Below, piece after piece: positions 1 through 7,150 of a stretch of DNA of 22,467 nucleotides (position 1 is its first letter; each line of letters begins with the position of its first letter). The stretch lies in the IMG/VR virus record IMGVR_UViG_3300021962_000704, positions 1-22,467 of that record; one strand, written 5' to 3'. The notes under the pieces were generated by a model. That model searched no databases. It saw only the letters and a list, made by a program, of their open reading frames with translations, and was not told where the DNA came from. This stretch comes from a virus. The position numbers and the translations under genes were made by a program.

Positions 1-1
1 C

Positions 2-475
2 TACCTAAGTGAGGCAGAATTCTTGCATGAGCAAGATAGGATTATCGAAGATACAAAAGCACAATTTAGAATCGAGCAGATTAAGACTGAAGGAAACGAT
101 CCAATTAAAACTGGTCAATCATTCGGAACACCTCACGATTTGGCAACTCTTTATAAAGGTAATGGAGGTGTTCCAAAAGGGTATGACGCAGACAAGAAGG
201 CACCTAAAGGTGGCTGGCCTGGAGCAGGACGTCCTGAGGAGCCTGGAAGTTATCGAACACACGAACATCCACTTGGTTGGGATCCATTAGGAAACAAGAC
301 TATAATGAACGTGTCAGAGACGAAGTCAAACAAAAGACAGTCAATCGAAGCATACAGAAGTATGTTAAACTCGATTCCTTCTAAGAAAAGAGCACTGACT
401 GAGACTTTTAACGATGAAAATGAGCAAGATAGCTCAAATTTATTAAACGAAGATAACATCTTACAAGAGGAATAA
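2..475 (+). CDS. 20: Portal protein C-terminus (gp20-like), 5' partial
   Basis: The frame is open from base 2 and ends at 475, so only the last 158 residues or so of the protein are present. The visible part begins with an acidic, helical stretch (LSEAEFLHEQDRIIED) of the kind that ends T4-family portal proteins. A polar, glycine/proline-rich tail follows (GGWPGAGRPEEPGSYRTHEHP) and ends in charged low-complexity sequence. The portal is the 12-fold ring at the head vertex: it nucleates prohead assembly, is the DNA entry channel and binds the neck. Its place just upstream of the prohead protease and scaffold matches the T4 order 20-21-22-23. The assignment rests mainly on that order and on the helix, because the conserved core lies outside the window. 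It could be another head protein. Confidence 0.6.
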   Translation, partial: YLSEAEFLHEQDRIIEDTKAQFRIEQIKTEGNDPIKTGQSFGTPHDLATLYKGNGGVPKGYDADKKAPKGGWPGAGRPEEPGSYRTHEHPLGWDPLGNKTIMNVSETKSNKRQSIEAYRSMLNSIPSKKRALTETFNDENEQDSSNLLNEDNILQEE

Positions 476-487
476 ATCATAAGTGCA

Positions 488-495
488 TATTTATA
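488..495 (+). promoter_or_regulatory. TATTTATA motif, putative late promoter
   Basis: Exact TATTTATA only 5 nt before the ATG at 501. If it acts as a -10 element, the transcript would start at about the start codon and be leaderless. It is one of eight identical motifs placed upstream of genes in this window. Confidence 0.45.
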
Positions 496-500
496 TTTAG

Positions 501-1355
501 ATGAAAAAGTCAACACATTCCAAGATCAAGAACACTGCAATTCTATTTGAGTTGCTGACTAGGCAAGTTGCAGCAGACACGATCAAGGGTATCGATAAGT
601 CACCAGCGTTAAAGCTGATTAGAGAGTATTTCAAATCAAACTCTGTAGTCGCTAGGGAATTGGTGTTATACCAAACATTGGTGAATGAAAGATTCGCTAA
701 TCCAGAGAAAGCAGCGTACCTAGTTAACACTGTGGTAAAGCTGCGCAACAAGCTAGACGCAAAAACCTTAAAAGATACAAAGTACTCCTTAATTCGAGAG
801 ATTAAGAATCACTACGATTTAGGGGATTTCTTTAAAACAAACCTATCTGACTACAAACTCTACGCTTCTATTTATAGAGTGTTTGAAGGTGTAACTGTCT
901 CAAGGGCAGCAGAGGTTGTTAATAGCCGATATACAATTATTGAGCATTTAACAAAAAAGAAATCAAACCAACTCAACGAATCAGCTAACCCAGTAGGCGA
1001 CTATCTTAAACAAGATGAGGAAGTAAGGTTATTAGCATACAAGTTGATGATTGATAAGTTTAACGAGAAGTACGCTAATCTATCAACTAGACAGAGAAGC
1101 ATTCTTAAAGAGTATATCAACAATATCTCAAACACAGTGTCTTTGAAAGAATTTGCTACAAAAGAGGCAAAACTACTACAAACTCAATTGAAGAAGTTTC
1201 AACCTAAGGTAGCAGATAAGGTGACTAAAATCAAGTTAAACGAAGTAAGCAACATGCTTGACTCTTTTTCCAAAATGCGTAACATTAAGGAAGAACACAT
1301 CTTGTCATTGTTACTTTATCATGAACTATTAAAAGAGCTGAAGAATGTCAATTAA
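501..1355 (+). CDS. Conserved phage protein of unknown function, prohead operon
   Basis: 284 aa, charged and predicted mostly helical. I do not recognise a named family with certainty. The N-terminal pattern KIKNTAILFELLTRQVAADT recalls hypothetical proteins I associate with other T4-like phage genomes, but I cannot confirm this. There is no signal peptide or membrane segment. It lies between the portal and protease genes, where T4 encodes the prohead core proteins 67 and 68, so a head-assembly role is likely by position only. At 284 aa it is much longer than those T4 core proteins. The ATG at 501 is chosen because an in-frame stop lies directly upstream (498-500) and the next Met is far downstream. 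Its 3' end overlaps the next gene by 11 bp, suggesting coupled translation. Confidence 0.7.
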   Translation: MKKSTHSKIKNTAILFELLTRQVAADTIKGIDKSPALKLIREYFKSNSVVARELVLYQTLVNERFANPEKAAYLVNTVVKLRNKLDAKTLKDTKYSLIREIKNHYDLGDFFKTNLSDYKLYASIYRVFEGVTVSRAAEVVNSRYTIIEHLTKKKSNQLNESANPVGDYLKQDEEVRLLAYKLMIDKFNEKYANLSTRQRSILKEYINNISNTVSLKEFATKEAKLLQTQLKKFQPKVADKVTKIKLNEVSNMLDSFSKMRNIKEEHILSLLLYHELLKELKNVN

Positions 1356-2088
1356 GAAAACACTGACCGAAGAAGAAAAAAACGAAGTTCGTAGTTATAT
1401 TAAAAAGCTACGAAAAGAGGGAAGTACCACAGCAGGTGTTCCTGGCTTCCTTACTGCAGCTGCTTGGTCTGGCGAAGAGGGTGGAGATGGTACTACAGCT
1501 ATCGATGTTGAAGATGACCAATATGCATACTCAATCAAACCTAGTGAGAAAAAACCACACTTTGTTAAGCTAAACGAAGCAAACTATAAAAACTTTAAAG
1601 AGGATAGTTCATTAACTGAGGTTCAGAAAGTGAATAGAAAGGTACTTGAAGTGAACCGTATGTTGAGAGAGATATCTCAAGCGCTAGATCACAGCATGAA
1701 GCTGAAGCAAGAATCAGCGTTAGATAATTCTCGTTATTGGAAAAAGACAAACGAAGCTATTCTTAAAATGAAAGCTAGAATTGCAGAAGTTAATAAGAAG
1801 GTGAGTCGATTGGCTAACCTAAAAGAACTAGCTGCAAACTCGGTAAAGGATAGATTAGTGCAGATTTTCAATAAAGCAGGAATCCAAATAACAGCTCAAG
1901 ATGTGGATTACAACCAGATTGGAGCTGATTGGTATGAGTTTGATATCATGCTTAATGGGGAACCAATTGCTATTGATTACAAAGCTGGTGAAATTATCTA
2001 TCAAGATTACGATGAGGACATAAGACTTGGAAACCTTAACCAAGAACAACAGTTAGTGCAAAACATATCCAAAGAAATAAAACCATGA
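1345..2088 (+). CDS. Putative prohead core/internal head protein
   Basis: 247 aa, unassigned. Residues 1-24 form a charged helix (TEEEKNEVRSYIKKLRK). Next comes a Gly/Thr/Ala segment, KEGSTTAGVPGF (residues 24-35), that closely matches a segment near the N-terminus of the major capsid protein in this window (KEGSGTTAGVGGSGF). Residues about 95-175 are long, basic and probably coiled-coil, followed by a small C-terminal domain rich in Asp/Tyr. The shared segment suggests this protein, like the capsid protein, may be cut by the prohead protease between Glu25 and Gly26. It overlaps the upstream gene by 11 bp and the protease gene by 4 bp (ATGA). A prohead core role, as for T4 gp67/gp68, is inferred from position and the shared segment, not from homology to those proteins. 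Confidence 0.7.
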   Translation: MSIKKTLTEEEKNEVRSYIKKLRKEGSTTAGVPGFLTAAAWSGEEGGDGTTAIDVEDDQYAYSIKPSEKKPHFVKLNEANYKNFKEDSSLTEVQKVNRKVLEVNRMLREISQALDHSMKLKQESALDNSRYWKKTNEAILKMKARIAEVNKKVSRLANLKELAANSVKDRLVQIFNKAGIQITAQDVDYNQIGADWYEFDIMLNGEPIAIDYKAGEIIYQDYDEDIRLGNLNQEQQLVQNISKEIKP

Positions 2089-2699
2089 AACAAGTACTAG
2101 TTGACTATATAGGATCAATAACCGTAACGCCAGAACAGATTACAGAGTCTATGGCAACCAACAACGGTAAGGTTATTGTTAGTGGTATCATGCAAAGAGG
2201 TAGTACTAGAGGTGATGAAAACTTTAACCAGAATGGAAGAAGTTATCCATTACCGATTTTAAAGCGTGAATGTGATAAGTACAAAAAAGTATTCATTGCA
2301 GAGCGTAGAGCATTGGGAGAGTTAGATCACCCAGAATCTTCTGTAGTGAATTTATCAAACGTATCCCACAACGTATTAGACTTGTGGTGGAATGGCGCTG
2401 ACTTGATGGGTAAGATAGAAATTCTAGGAACGCCATCAGGAAACATAGCAAAAGAACTTCTGAAGGCTGGAATCCGTTTAGGTATTTCATCTCGAGGTAT
2501 GGGTTCAGTATCAAACCTAGGAGAAGGTAAGGTAGAAGTTCAAGATGATTTTGAAATCGTTTGTTGGGACTTAGTATCGAATCCATCTACACAAGGAGCC
2601 TTTATGTCACCATCACTTAATGAAGGTGTAAATAGAGGAACAGCAAACAAATATTCAAAAATCAATTCACTTATTGGTGATATAATTTCAGTAATGTAA
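2085..2699 (+). CDS. 21: Prohead core protein protease (gp21-like)
   Basis: 204 aa, close to T4 gp21 (212 aa). It shows the pattern of phage prohead maturation serine proteases (T4 gp21 type, peptidase family S77): an N-terminal strand followed by NQNGRSYPLPIL (residues 48-59), a GELDHP motif with the probable catalytic His82, and GISSRGMGSV with probable nucleophile Ser135 or Ser136. DLVSNPST (162-169) follows as the closing conserved strand. The enzyme cleaves scaffold, core and capsid proteins after Glu during head maturation and then degrades itself. It starts inside the stop codon of the previous gene (ATGA), indicating translational coupling. Its site between portal and scaffold/capsid genes is the T4 arrangement. 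I am confident of the family; the catalytic residues are inferred from the motifs. Confidence 0.93.
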   Translation: MKQVLVDYIGSITVTPEQITESMATNNGKVIVSGIMQRGSTRGDENFNQNGRSYPLPILKRECDKYKKVFIAERRALGELDHPESSVVNLSNVSHNVLDLWWNGADLMGKIEILGTPSGNIAKELLKAGIRLGISSRGMGSVSNLGEGKVEVQDDFEIVCWDLVSNPSTQGAFMSPSLNEGVNRGTANKYSKINSLIGDIISVM

Positions 2700-2700
2700 T

Positions 2701-3060
2701 ATGAAACTAAAACAAATTATAGAAAATCTTGACCAAAAGGTAGAGCGCAACGAAAAAGCTGCATTCTTACAAGAGGTATCCTTATTCAATGAATATGGAA
2801 AGATCATTTACCGTACTGATGGTATGCGTGAAGCAGCTGAAAAAATTAGTAAGATTGTTGAGAACGCTGAGCGTATTGCATTGCAGGAAACTGACGAATG
2901 GTTCGATGAAGTAACCGTTAAGCGTAATATGAAGTCTCTTCGCTCCAACAATGAGGCATTTAGAAAGACTGTAGGTGAAGTTGCTAAATTGCAACAACGA
3001 CTAGAAGCTCTTTACGAAGAAATGGGTAGTACTTTAGGTAGATACTACGAAATACACTAA
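2701..3060 (+). CDS. Small helical protein, prohead operon, unknown function
   Basis: 119 aa, highly charged and almost entirely helix-forming, with no Cys or membrane segment. It begins with a short amphipathic helix (MKLKQIIENLDQKV). The rest is probably one long coiled coil, with heptad-like spacing through residues 40-115. It begins one base after the protease stop. Position among protease and scaffold genes suggests a prohead core component, but I do not recognise the family. It could instead be an assembly chaperone. Confidence 0.65.
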   Translation: MKLKQIIENLDQKVERNEKAAFLQEVSLFNEYGKIIYRTDGMREAAEKISKIVENAERIALQETDEWFDEVTVKRNMKSLRSNNEAFRKTVGEVAKLQQRLEALYEEMGSTLGRYYEIH

Positions 3061-3062
3061 GC

Positions 3063-3470
3063 ATGAGCAAGCACCTTATAAACAAGCTGATCTCAGAAAT
3101 TCTCAATGAATATGTCTTTGAGGCTGAAGAAAAGGCTCCGACTAATCCCTTTGCAGCACCAGGTGCAGATGCCGGCGGAGATGCAGCGGCTGCAGATGAA
3201 GCAGAACCAGCAGCAGACGGTGCTGACGCTAAAGACGAAAAAGACACAGAAAAGAAAGAAGGAGGAGGGGAGGATGCCTTATCTTTTAGCTTCGATATTG
3301 ATGGAGTCAAGAGGTATAATAAAGCACACTTCATAAATTCTAAAGCTGTAGCTAAAAAGATTACTAAAGATGGAATTATTGCTACAGTAGAACCAGATGG
3401 GGTTAACATCCTAGTAGGTTTCGACGATATTACAGAAAGCGCTAAAAAATTCTTTAAAGTTAAAAAATGA
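3063..3470 (+). CDS. Small acidic protein with linker and C-terminal domain, prohead operon
   Basis: 135 aa in three parts. Residues 1-20 form an amphipathic helix (KHLINKLISEILNEY). Residues about 20-75 are a disordered Ala/Asp/Glu/Pro/Gly linker. Residues about 76-135 are a compact domain of alternating strands (FDIDGVKRYNKAHF, then DGIIATVEPDGVNILVGF). An N-terminal helix plus acidic linker is typical of proteins co-packed with a phage scaffold. VFEAEE (about 18-23) offers a possible Glu-Ala site for the prohead protease. It begins 2 nt after the previous stop, and its stop overlaps the next start (ATGA). The function is unknown; a core or internal head protein is the best guess from context. 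Confidence 0.65.
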   Translation: MSKHLINKLISEILNEYVFEAEEKAPTNPFAAPGADAGGDAAAADEAEPAADGADAKDEKDTEKKEGGGEDALSFSFDIDGVKRYNKAHFINSKAVAKKITKDGIIATVEPDGVNILVGFDDITESAKKFFKVKK

Positions 3471-4243
3471 AAAAAACACAAATCAGCATAACAGAGCTTA
3501 CTCAGCAGATTCTTTTCAAAAAGAGAATCAAAATGATAATGGAAAACGCAGCAGGAATGGCATCTGGTATTCAGAGTCAGGTTGTTAATCTAGGAAAGGA
3601 GCTACAAGCTGCCGGAGAAGATGCAACAGACGAAGAAGTACAAGCTGCACTTCTAATGGCTGCCTTAAATGACCAAGGAAAATTAGACAATGTAGATGCT
3701 CAAGATGTTGATGCAGTTGCCGGTCAAATTAAAGAAGCTAGAGGCTACACTATCTCAGAGAGTGCAGGTGGATTGATCCATACCCTTGAGATGGTAGGAA
3801 ACATACTAGGGAATACGGCATTGATGAATGTAATAGCAAAAGCAGTAGAAAAAGCCACTGGAAAGAAAGTAGATCCAAGTAAAATGGCAGCTGGGATTAC
3901 TAAGATGGCAGGGTTCTTGAAAAAGTTAACCGGACTACCTGCAAAGGCAATGGAAAAGTTTTTCGGATTCATTGCTGGAAAAATGGGTGGTGGAGATGTA
4001 GCTCAAAAGATAGCAGGATATGCAGGAACAATGATTGTTGTATTGGTGTTCTTTGCTTTGGGTACGATGTTCTTCCCAGTATTAGGTGCATCACCTTTAA
4101 TGATTGTATTATCCCTTACTGGATTAGTTGGAAAAGGATTTGAAATTGCAGCACTATGGAAGCACATTAAAGAAGCAATCAAACAGTACAAAGACGAAAA
4201 AGGAAAAGGCTCAGAAGAGTTACCAGATCTAGCAGTAGCATAA
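3467..4243 (+). CDS. Putative membrane-associated or internal head protein
   Basis: 258 aa. Residues 1-25 are a basic amphipathic segment, 30-130 are Ala-rich helices, and 140-180 are basic and glycine-rich. Two adjacent hydrophobic stretches, at about 183-203 and 204-223, look like a membrane hairpin and are followed by a charged tail. Two sequences fit the T4 prohead protease consensus (Leu/Ile-X-Glu, then Ala/Ser/Gly): IKE-A at 88-91 and ISE-S at 96-99. T4 proheads start on the inner membrane with help from a membrane protein (gp40). A protein with membrane segments in a prohead operon could be an analogous anchor, or an internal protein ejected with the DNA. I do not recognise the family. 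It is translationally coupled to the upstream gene (ATGA) and is the last gene before a terminator. Confidence 0.65.
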   Translation: MKKTQISITELTQQILFKKRIKMIMENAAGMASGIQSQVVNLGKELQAAGEDATDEEVQAALLMAALNDQGKLDNVDAQDVDAVAGQIKEARGYTISESAGGLIHTLEMVGNILGNTALMNVIAKAVEKATGKKVDPSKMAAGITKMAGFLKKLTGLPAKAMEKFFGFIAGKMGGGDVAQKIAGYAGTMIVVLVFFALGTMFFPVLGASPLMIVLSLTGLVGKGFEIAALWKHIKEAIKQYKDEKGKGSEELPDLAVA

Positions 4244-4270
4244 CCTACAAATATACAAATTATTTTTAAC

Positions 4271-4300
4271 AAACCCACCCTAAAAAGTGGGTTTTGTGTT
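4271..4300 (+). terminator. Rho-independent terminator of the prohead operon
   Basis: The 8-bp stem AAACCCAC/GTGGGTTT (4271-4278 with 4287-4294) has an 8-nt A-rich loop and is followed by a T-rich run (TTGTGTTTT). It lies 28 nt after the stop at 4243. Confidence 0.85.
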
Positions 4301-4313
4301 TTACTGTAATACT

Positions 4314-4355
4314 TATTTGTAAATACGCTATCCTTATTATAGTGTCCTATATTTG
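4314..4355 (+). promoter_or_regulatory. Possible promoter region for scaffold/capsid genes
   Basis: The 158-bp gap before the scaffold gene has no exact TATTTATA, but TATTTGTA (4314-4321) differs at one base. TATATTTG (4348-4355) fits the Bacteroidetes host -7 consensus TAnnTTTG. The TTTG at 4316-4319 would be a -33 element, but the spacing of 28 nt is longer than usual. A promoter is expected here because a terminator lies directly upstream. Which element is used is uncertain. Confidence 0.3.
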
Positions 4356-4401
4356 ATATTAAATTGCTGGCTCCAATAGCCTCAGGACAAAAAAATCCAA
4401 A

Positions 4402-5430
4402 ATGAACAAATTATTAAAAGATGCAATTGCAGATGCTAAAGCTGTTAGAGAAACCGCGTTGGCTAATGCTAAGTTTGCACTTGAAGAAGCATTTGCTCCG
4501 AAGATCCAATCTATGCTATCTCACAAAATCAAAGAAGAGATGGAAGAAGATGAAGTAGAGGAAGTACCTGCAGAAGACAGTGCTGATGAAAAAATGGAAT
4601 CAAGAATGCGAAGAAACGCTGGAATCTACGAAGAAGATGATATCTTTGGAGATGAGAGTGGAGAAGGCGCTGCTGATGATGCAGGTGAAGATCCAGAAGC
4701 GTTAGCTGAAGAAGGTGACGAAGAAGAAATGCCTGCTGAAGAAGAAATGCCAACTGAAGAAGAGATGCCTGCTGAAGAAGAAGGTGATATCTCAGACGAA
4801 GACCTAGAAGAATTGATCCGTGAGTTAGAAGGTGAAGATGAAGAAGCTCCAGCTGAAGACGAAGAGGAATCTCTTGAAGAAGGTGAAGATGAAGAGTATG
4901 AAGAAGCTCCTAAGTCAGAAGGCAAAAAGAAAAAAATGAAGATGATGGAAGAAGAAGGAGACGAAGAGTCAGGTGATGACGAAGAAGTTGACTTAGAAGA
5001 AATCATCCGTGCATTGCGTGAAGAAGATGAAGAAGGTGGTGAAGACACTGAACGTGCTGAAAAAGCAGAGGAAGAGTTGGAAGAAGCTTACAAAGTAATC
5101 AAATTCTTACGTAGCAAATTGAACGAAGTAAACCTATTGAACGCTAAATTACTTTATGTAAACAAGTTGATCAAAAAAGAAGGTCTTACTGAAGGTCAAA
5201 AAGTGAAAATCATCGAAACTTTCGATCGTGCTAAAAACGTTCGTGAAGCGAAATTGATCTACACAACTCTTGCTGAATCAGTAGCTAAGAAAGCAATAGC
5301 AAAAGCTCCTGCAACTAAAACTAAAATGGTAGAAGGATTTGCTTCTAAAAGCCAAAAGCCAACTACTAAGATTCTAAGTGAGAACAAAATTTACAACCGT
5401 TTTACAGAATTAGTAAAATTTAATCGTTAA
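4402..5430 (+). CDS. 22: Prohead scaffold protein (gp22-like)
   Basis: 342 aa. Residues 1-42 are a helical N-terminus. About 43-225 is an extremely acidic, low-complexity region of Glu/Asp with Ala/Pro, including the imperfect repeat EEEMPAEEEMPTEEEMP. About 226-295 is the conserved gp22-type helical domain, recognisable by KLNEVNLLNAKLLYVNKL followed by LTEGQKVKIIETFDRA. The protein fills the prohead core, sets capsid shape and is normally cut to small peptides by gp21 before packaging. It sits directly upstream of the major capsid gene, as in T4, 22 nt away and with no terminator between, so the two are probably co-transcribed. The acidic region is much longer than in T4 gp22 (269 aa in total), which accounts for the extra length. 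Confidence 0.9.
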   Translation: MNKLLKDAIADAKAVRETALANAKFALEEAFAPKIQSMLSHKIKEEMEEDEVEEVPAEDSADEKMESRMRRNAGIYEEDDIFGDESGEGAADDAGEDPEALAEEGDEEEMPAEEEMPTEEEMPAEEEGDISDEDLEELIRELEGEDEEAPAEDEEESLEEGEDEEYEEAPKSEGKKKKMKMMEEEGDEESGDDEEVDLEEIIRALREEDEEGGEDTERAEKAEEELEEAYKVIKFLRSKLNEVNLLNAKLLYVNKLIKKEGLTEGQKVKIIETFDRAKNVREAKLIYTTLAESVAKKAIAKAPATKTKMVEGFASKSQKPTTKILSENKIYNRFTELVKFNR

Positions 5431-5452
5431 TCAAATTTAAAAAACCAAGAAA

Positions 5453-7063
5453 ATGAACTTGTTTGAAAACATGCATAGTGAAAACAGAGGCGAAGCAACA
5501 AAGCCTTTGATTTCTAAGTGGTCTCGTACGGGATTACTTGAAGGTTTGGGATCTAAAAATGAGAAGTCTACTGTGGCTGTCCTTTTGGAAAACCAAGCAA
5601 AACAATTAGTAAAAGAGGGTTCTGGTACAACTGCAGGTGTAGGTGGATCAGGATTTGAGCAATGGAGTGGTGTAGCTCTTCCGTTAGTACGTCGTGTATT
5701 CGCTGAGATCGCTGCAAAAGAATTCGTTTCTGTACAGCCAATGAACTTGCCTTCAGGTCTAGTATTCTACTTAGACTTCAAATATGGTAACAACAAAAAA
5801 CCATTCGGATTTGCTCCAACTGGATCAAACCAAACTGGTACTCTACAAGGTATCACAAATGCAGCTGGTAACCCAACTGACGGTCTTTACGGAGCAGGTC
5901 GTTTCGGATACTCTGTAAACAACGCATCATCTTCATTGTTAGCTGTAGTGACTGGTTCAGTTCAAGCAACTGACGTTAACTTTGATGGTAACTACACTGG
6001 ATCATTAGCTCAATGGAGAACTTGGTCTATCTCAACATCTACATTAACTCGTTTTGATGAGTATGGTGTACGTTCATTTGTACCAGTTTCTGGTTCAACT
6101 AACCTAAGTGAAGGTCAGTACTTGCCAGCATTTACTCGTATCGCTGGAAGTAATATCGTATTCGTTGTAACTGCATCACTTGCAACAGCAGGTATTGGTA
6201 CAGCTGCAACAGTAGCTAAAGTTATCTACTCTGTACAACCAATCAACGATAACAGAAATGACTTCGAATCTAAAGATGTAACTGGTACAAACCGTTCACT
6301 TGATGCGGATTTACAAATTCCAGAAATTGAATTGCAAATGCGTTCAATTCCAGTAACTGCTAAGACTCGTAAGTTGAAAGCTGCATGGACGCCAGAGTTC
6401 GCGCAAGATCTTAACGCTTACCACTCAGTTGATGCTGAAGGTGAATTAACAGCTATGTTGTCTGAGTACGTTTCTATGGAGATTGACTTAGAGATCATGG
6501 ATATGTTGATTTCAGCAGCTGCAACGACAGAGTACTGGTCTGCAAAAGTTGGTCAAGAGTGGAATGGTTCTGCATTCGCTGCTGGACAGTTCACTGGAAC
6601 TGCTTACATCCAAGGAACTTGGTTTGCTACTTTAGGTACTAAACTACAAAAAGTGTCTAACCAAATTCACGCGAAAACATTACGTGGTGGTGCAAACTTC
6701 CTAGTATGTTCTCCAGACGTTTCTACAATCCTAGAATCAATCCCAGGATATGCAGCAGACGGAGATGGAACAAAATCTAAGTATGCAATGGGTGTACAAA
6801 AAGTAGGTGCTATGACTAGCCGTTACCAAGTGTACAAAAATCCATACATGCAAGAGAATACAGTATTGATGGGATTCAGAGGTAACCAATTCTTGGAAAC
6901 AGGAGCTGTTTACGCACCATACATTCCATTAATGTTGACTCCACTTGTATACGATCCGAATAACTTTATCCCAAGACGTGGTGTAATGACACGTTACGCT
7001 AAAGTTGTAACTCGTCCAGAGTTCTACGGTAAAGTATACGTAGCTGATTTGAACAACTATTAA
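5453..7063 (+). CDS. 23: Major capsid protein (gp23-like)
   Basis: 536 aa, near T4 gp23 (521 aa). The diagnostic segment is PLVRRVFAEIAAKEF followed by VSVQPMNLPSGLVFYL (residues 77-107), equivalent to the gp23 motif with VQPMNSPTG. Conserved C-terminal parts include QLNLQMRS-like EIELQMRSIPVTAKTRKLKA with WTPEFAQDL, and the closing PRRGVMTRYAKVVTRPEFYG. Residues 1-55 are the probable propeptide, with a likely gp21 cleavage at Glu55-Gly56 in LVKEGSGTT; LLE-G at 28-31 is an alternative. It forms the hexamers of the head shell. Arginine codons are mostly CGT, unlike the AGA-rich neighbours, consistent with very high expression. A strong terminator follows. No separate vertex protein gene (gp24) is visible nearby. 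Confidence 0.96.
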   Translation: MNLFENMHSENRGEATKPLISKWSRTGLLEGLGSKNEKSTVAVLLENQAKQLVKEGSGTTAGVGGSGFEQWSGVALPLVRRVFAEIAAKEFVSVQPMNLPSGLVFYLDFKYGNNKKPFGFAPTGSNQTGTLQGITNAAGNPTDGLYGAGRFGYSVNNASSSLLAVVTGSVQATDVNFDGNYTGSLAQWRTWSISTSTLTRFDEYGVRSFVPVSGSTNLSEGQYLPAFTRIAGSNIVFVVTASLATAGIGTAATVAKVIYSVQPINDNRNDFESKDVTGTNRSLDADLQIPEIELQMRSIPVTAKTRKLKAAWTPEFAQDLNAYHSVDAEGELTAMLSEYVSMEIDLEIMDMLISAAATTEYWSAKVGQEWNGSAFAAGQFTGTAYIQGTWFATLGTKLQKVSNQIHAKTLRGGANFLVCSPDVSTILESIPGYAADGDGTKSKYAMGVQKVGAMTSRYQVYKNPYMQENTVLMGFRGNQFLETGAVYAPYIPLMLTPLVYDPNNFIPRRGVMTRYAKVVTRPEFYGKVYVADLNNY

Positions 7064-7085
7064 TAGTAATTCAAATATAACCTTG

Positions 7086-7113
7086 AACCCCTCCTTGTGA
7101 GGGGTTTTTTGTT
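7086..7113 (+). terminator. Rho-independent terminator after the major capsid gene
   Basis: The 8-bp stem AACCCCTC/GAGGGGTT (7086-7093 with 7099-7106) has a 5-nt loop and is followed by a run of T. It lies 22 nt after the capsid stop and just upstream of the next TATTTATA motif. Confidence 0.92.
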
Positions 7114-7121
7114 TTCCATGC

Positions 7122-7129
7122 TATTTATA
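7122..7129 (+). promoter_or_regulatory. TATTTATA motif, putative late promoter of phoH-like gene
   Basis: Exact TATTTATA, 21 nt before the ATG at 7151 and directly after the capsid terminator. A new transcript must start here for the downstream gene to be expressed independently. Confidence 0.6.
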
Positions 7130-7150
7130 TAAAACGAAAGTTATTAGTTT

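Noticed and set aside
9-290. 93-aa + strand open frame overlapping the portal end
   Set aside because: It overlaps the better-supported portal frame, which is open from the window edge and has acidic helix features.
869-876. TATTTATA inside the gene at 501
   Set aside because: It lies within coding sequence 470 nt from the next start, with no terminator or start nearby; probably chance.
2984-3481. 165-aa open frame on the minus strand
   Set aside because: It lies opposite three closely coupled + strand genes and reflects their Ala/Asp-rich codons.
4626-5048. 140-aa Ser-rich open frame on the minus strand
   Set aside because: Poly-Ser is simply the reverse of GAA/GAT codons in the acidic scaffold region.
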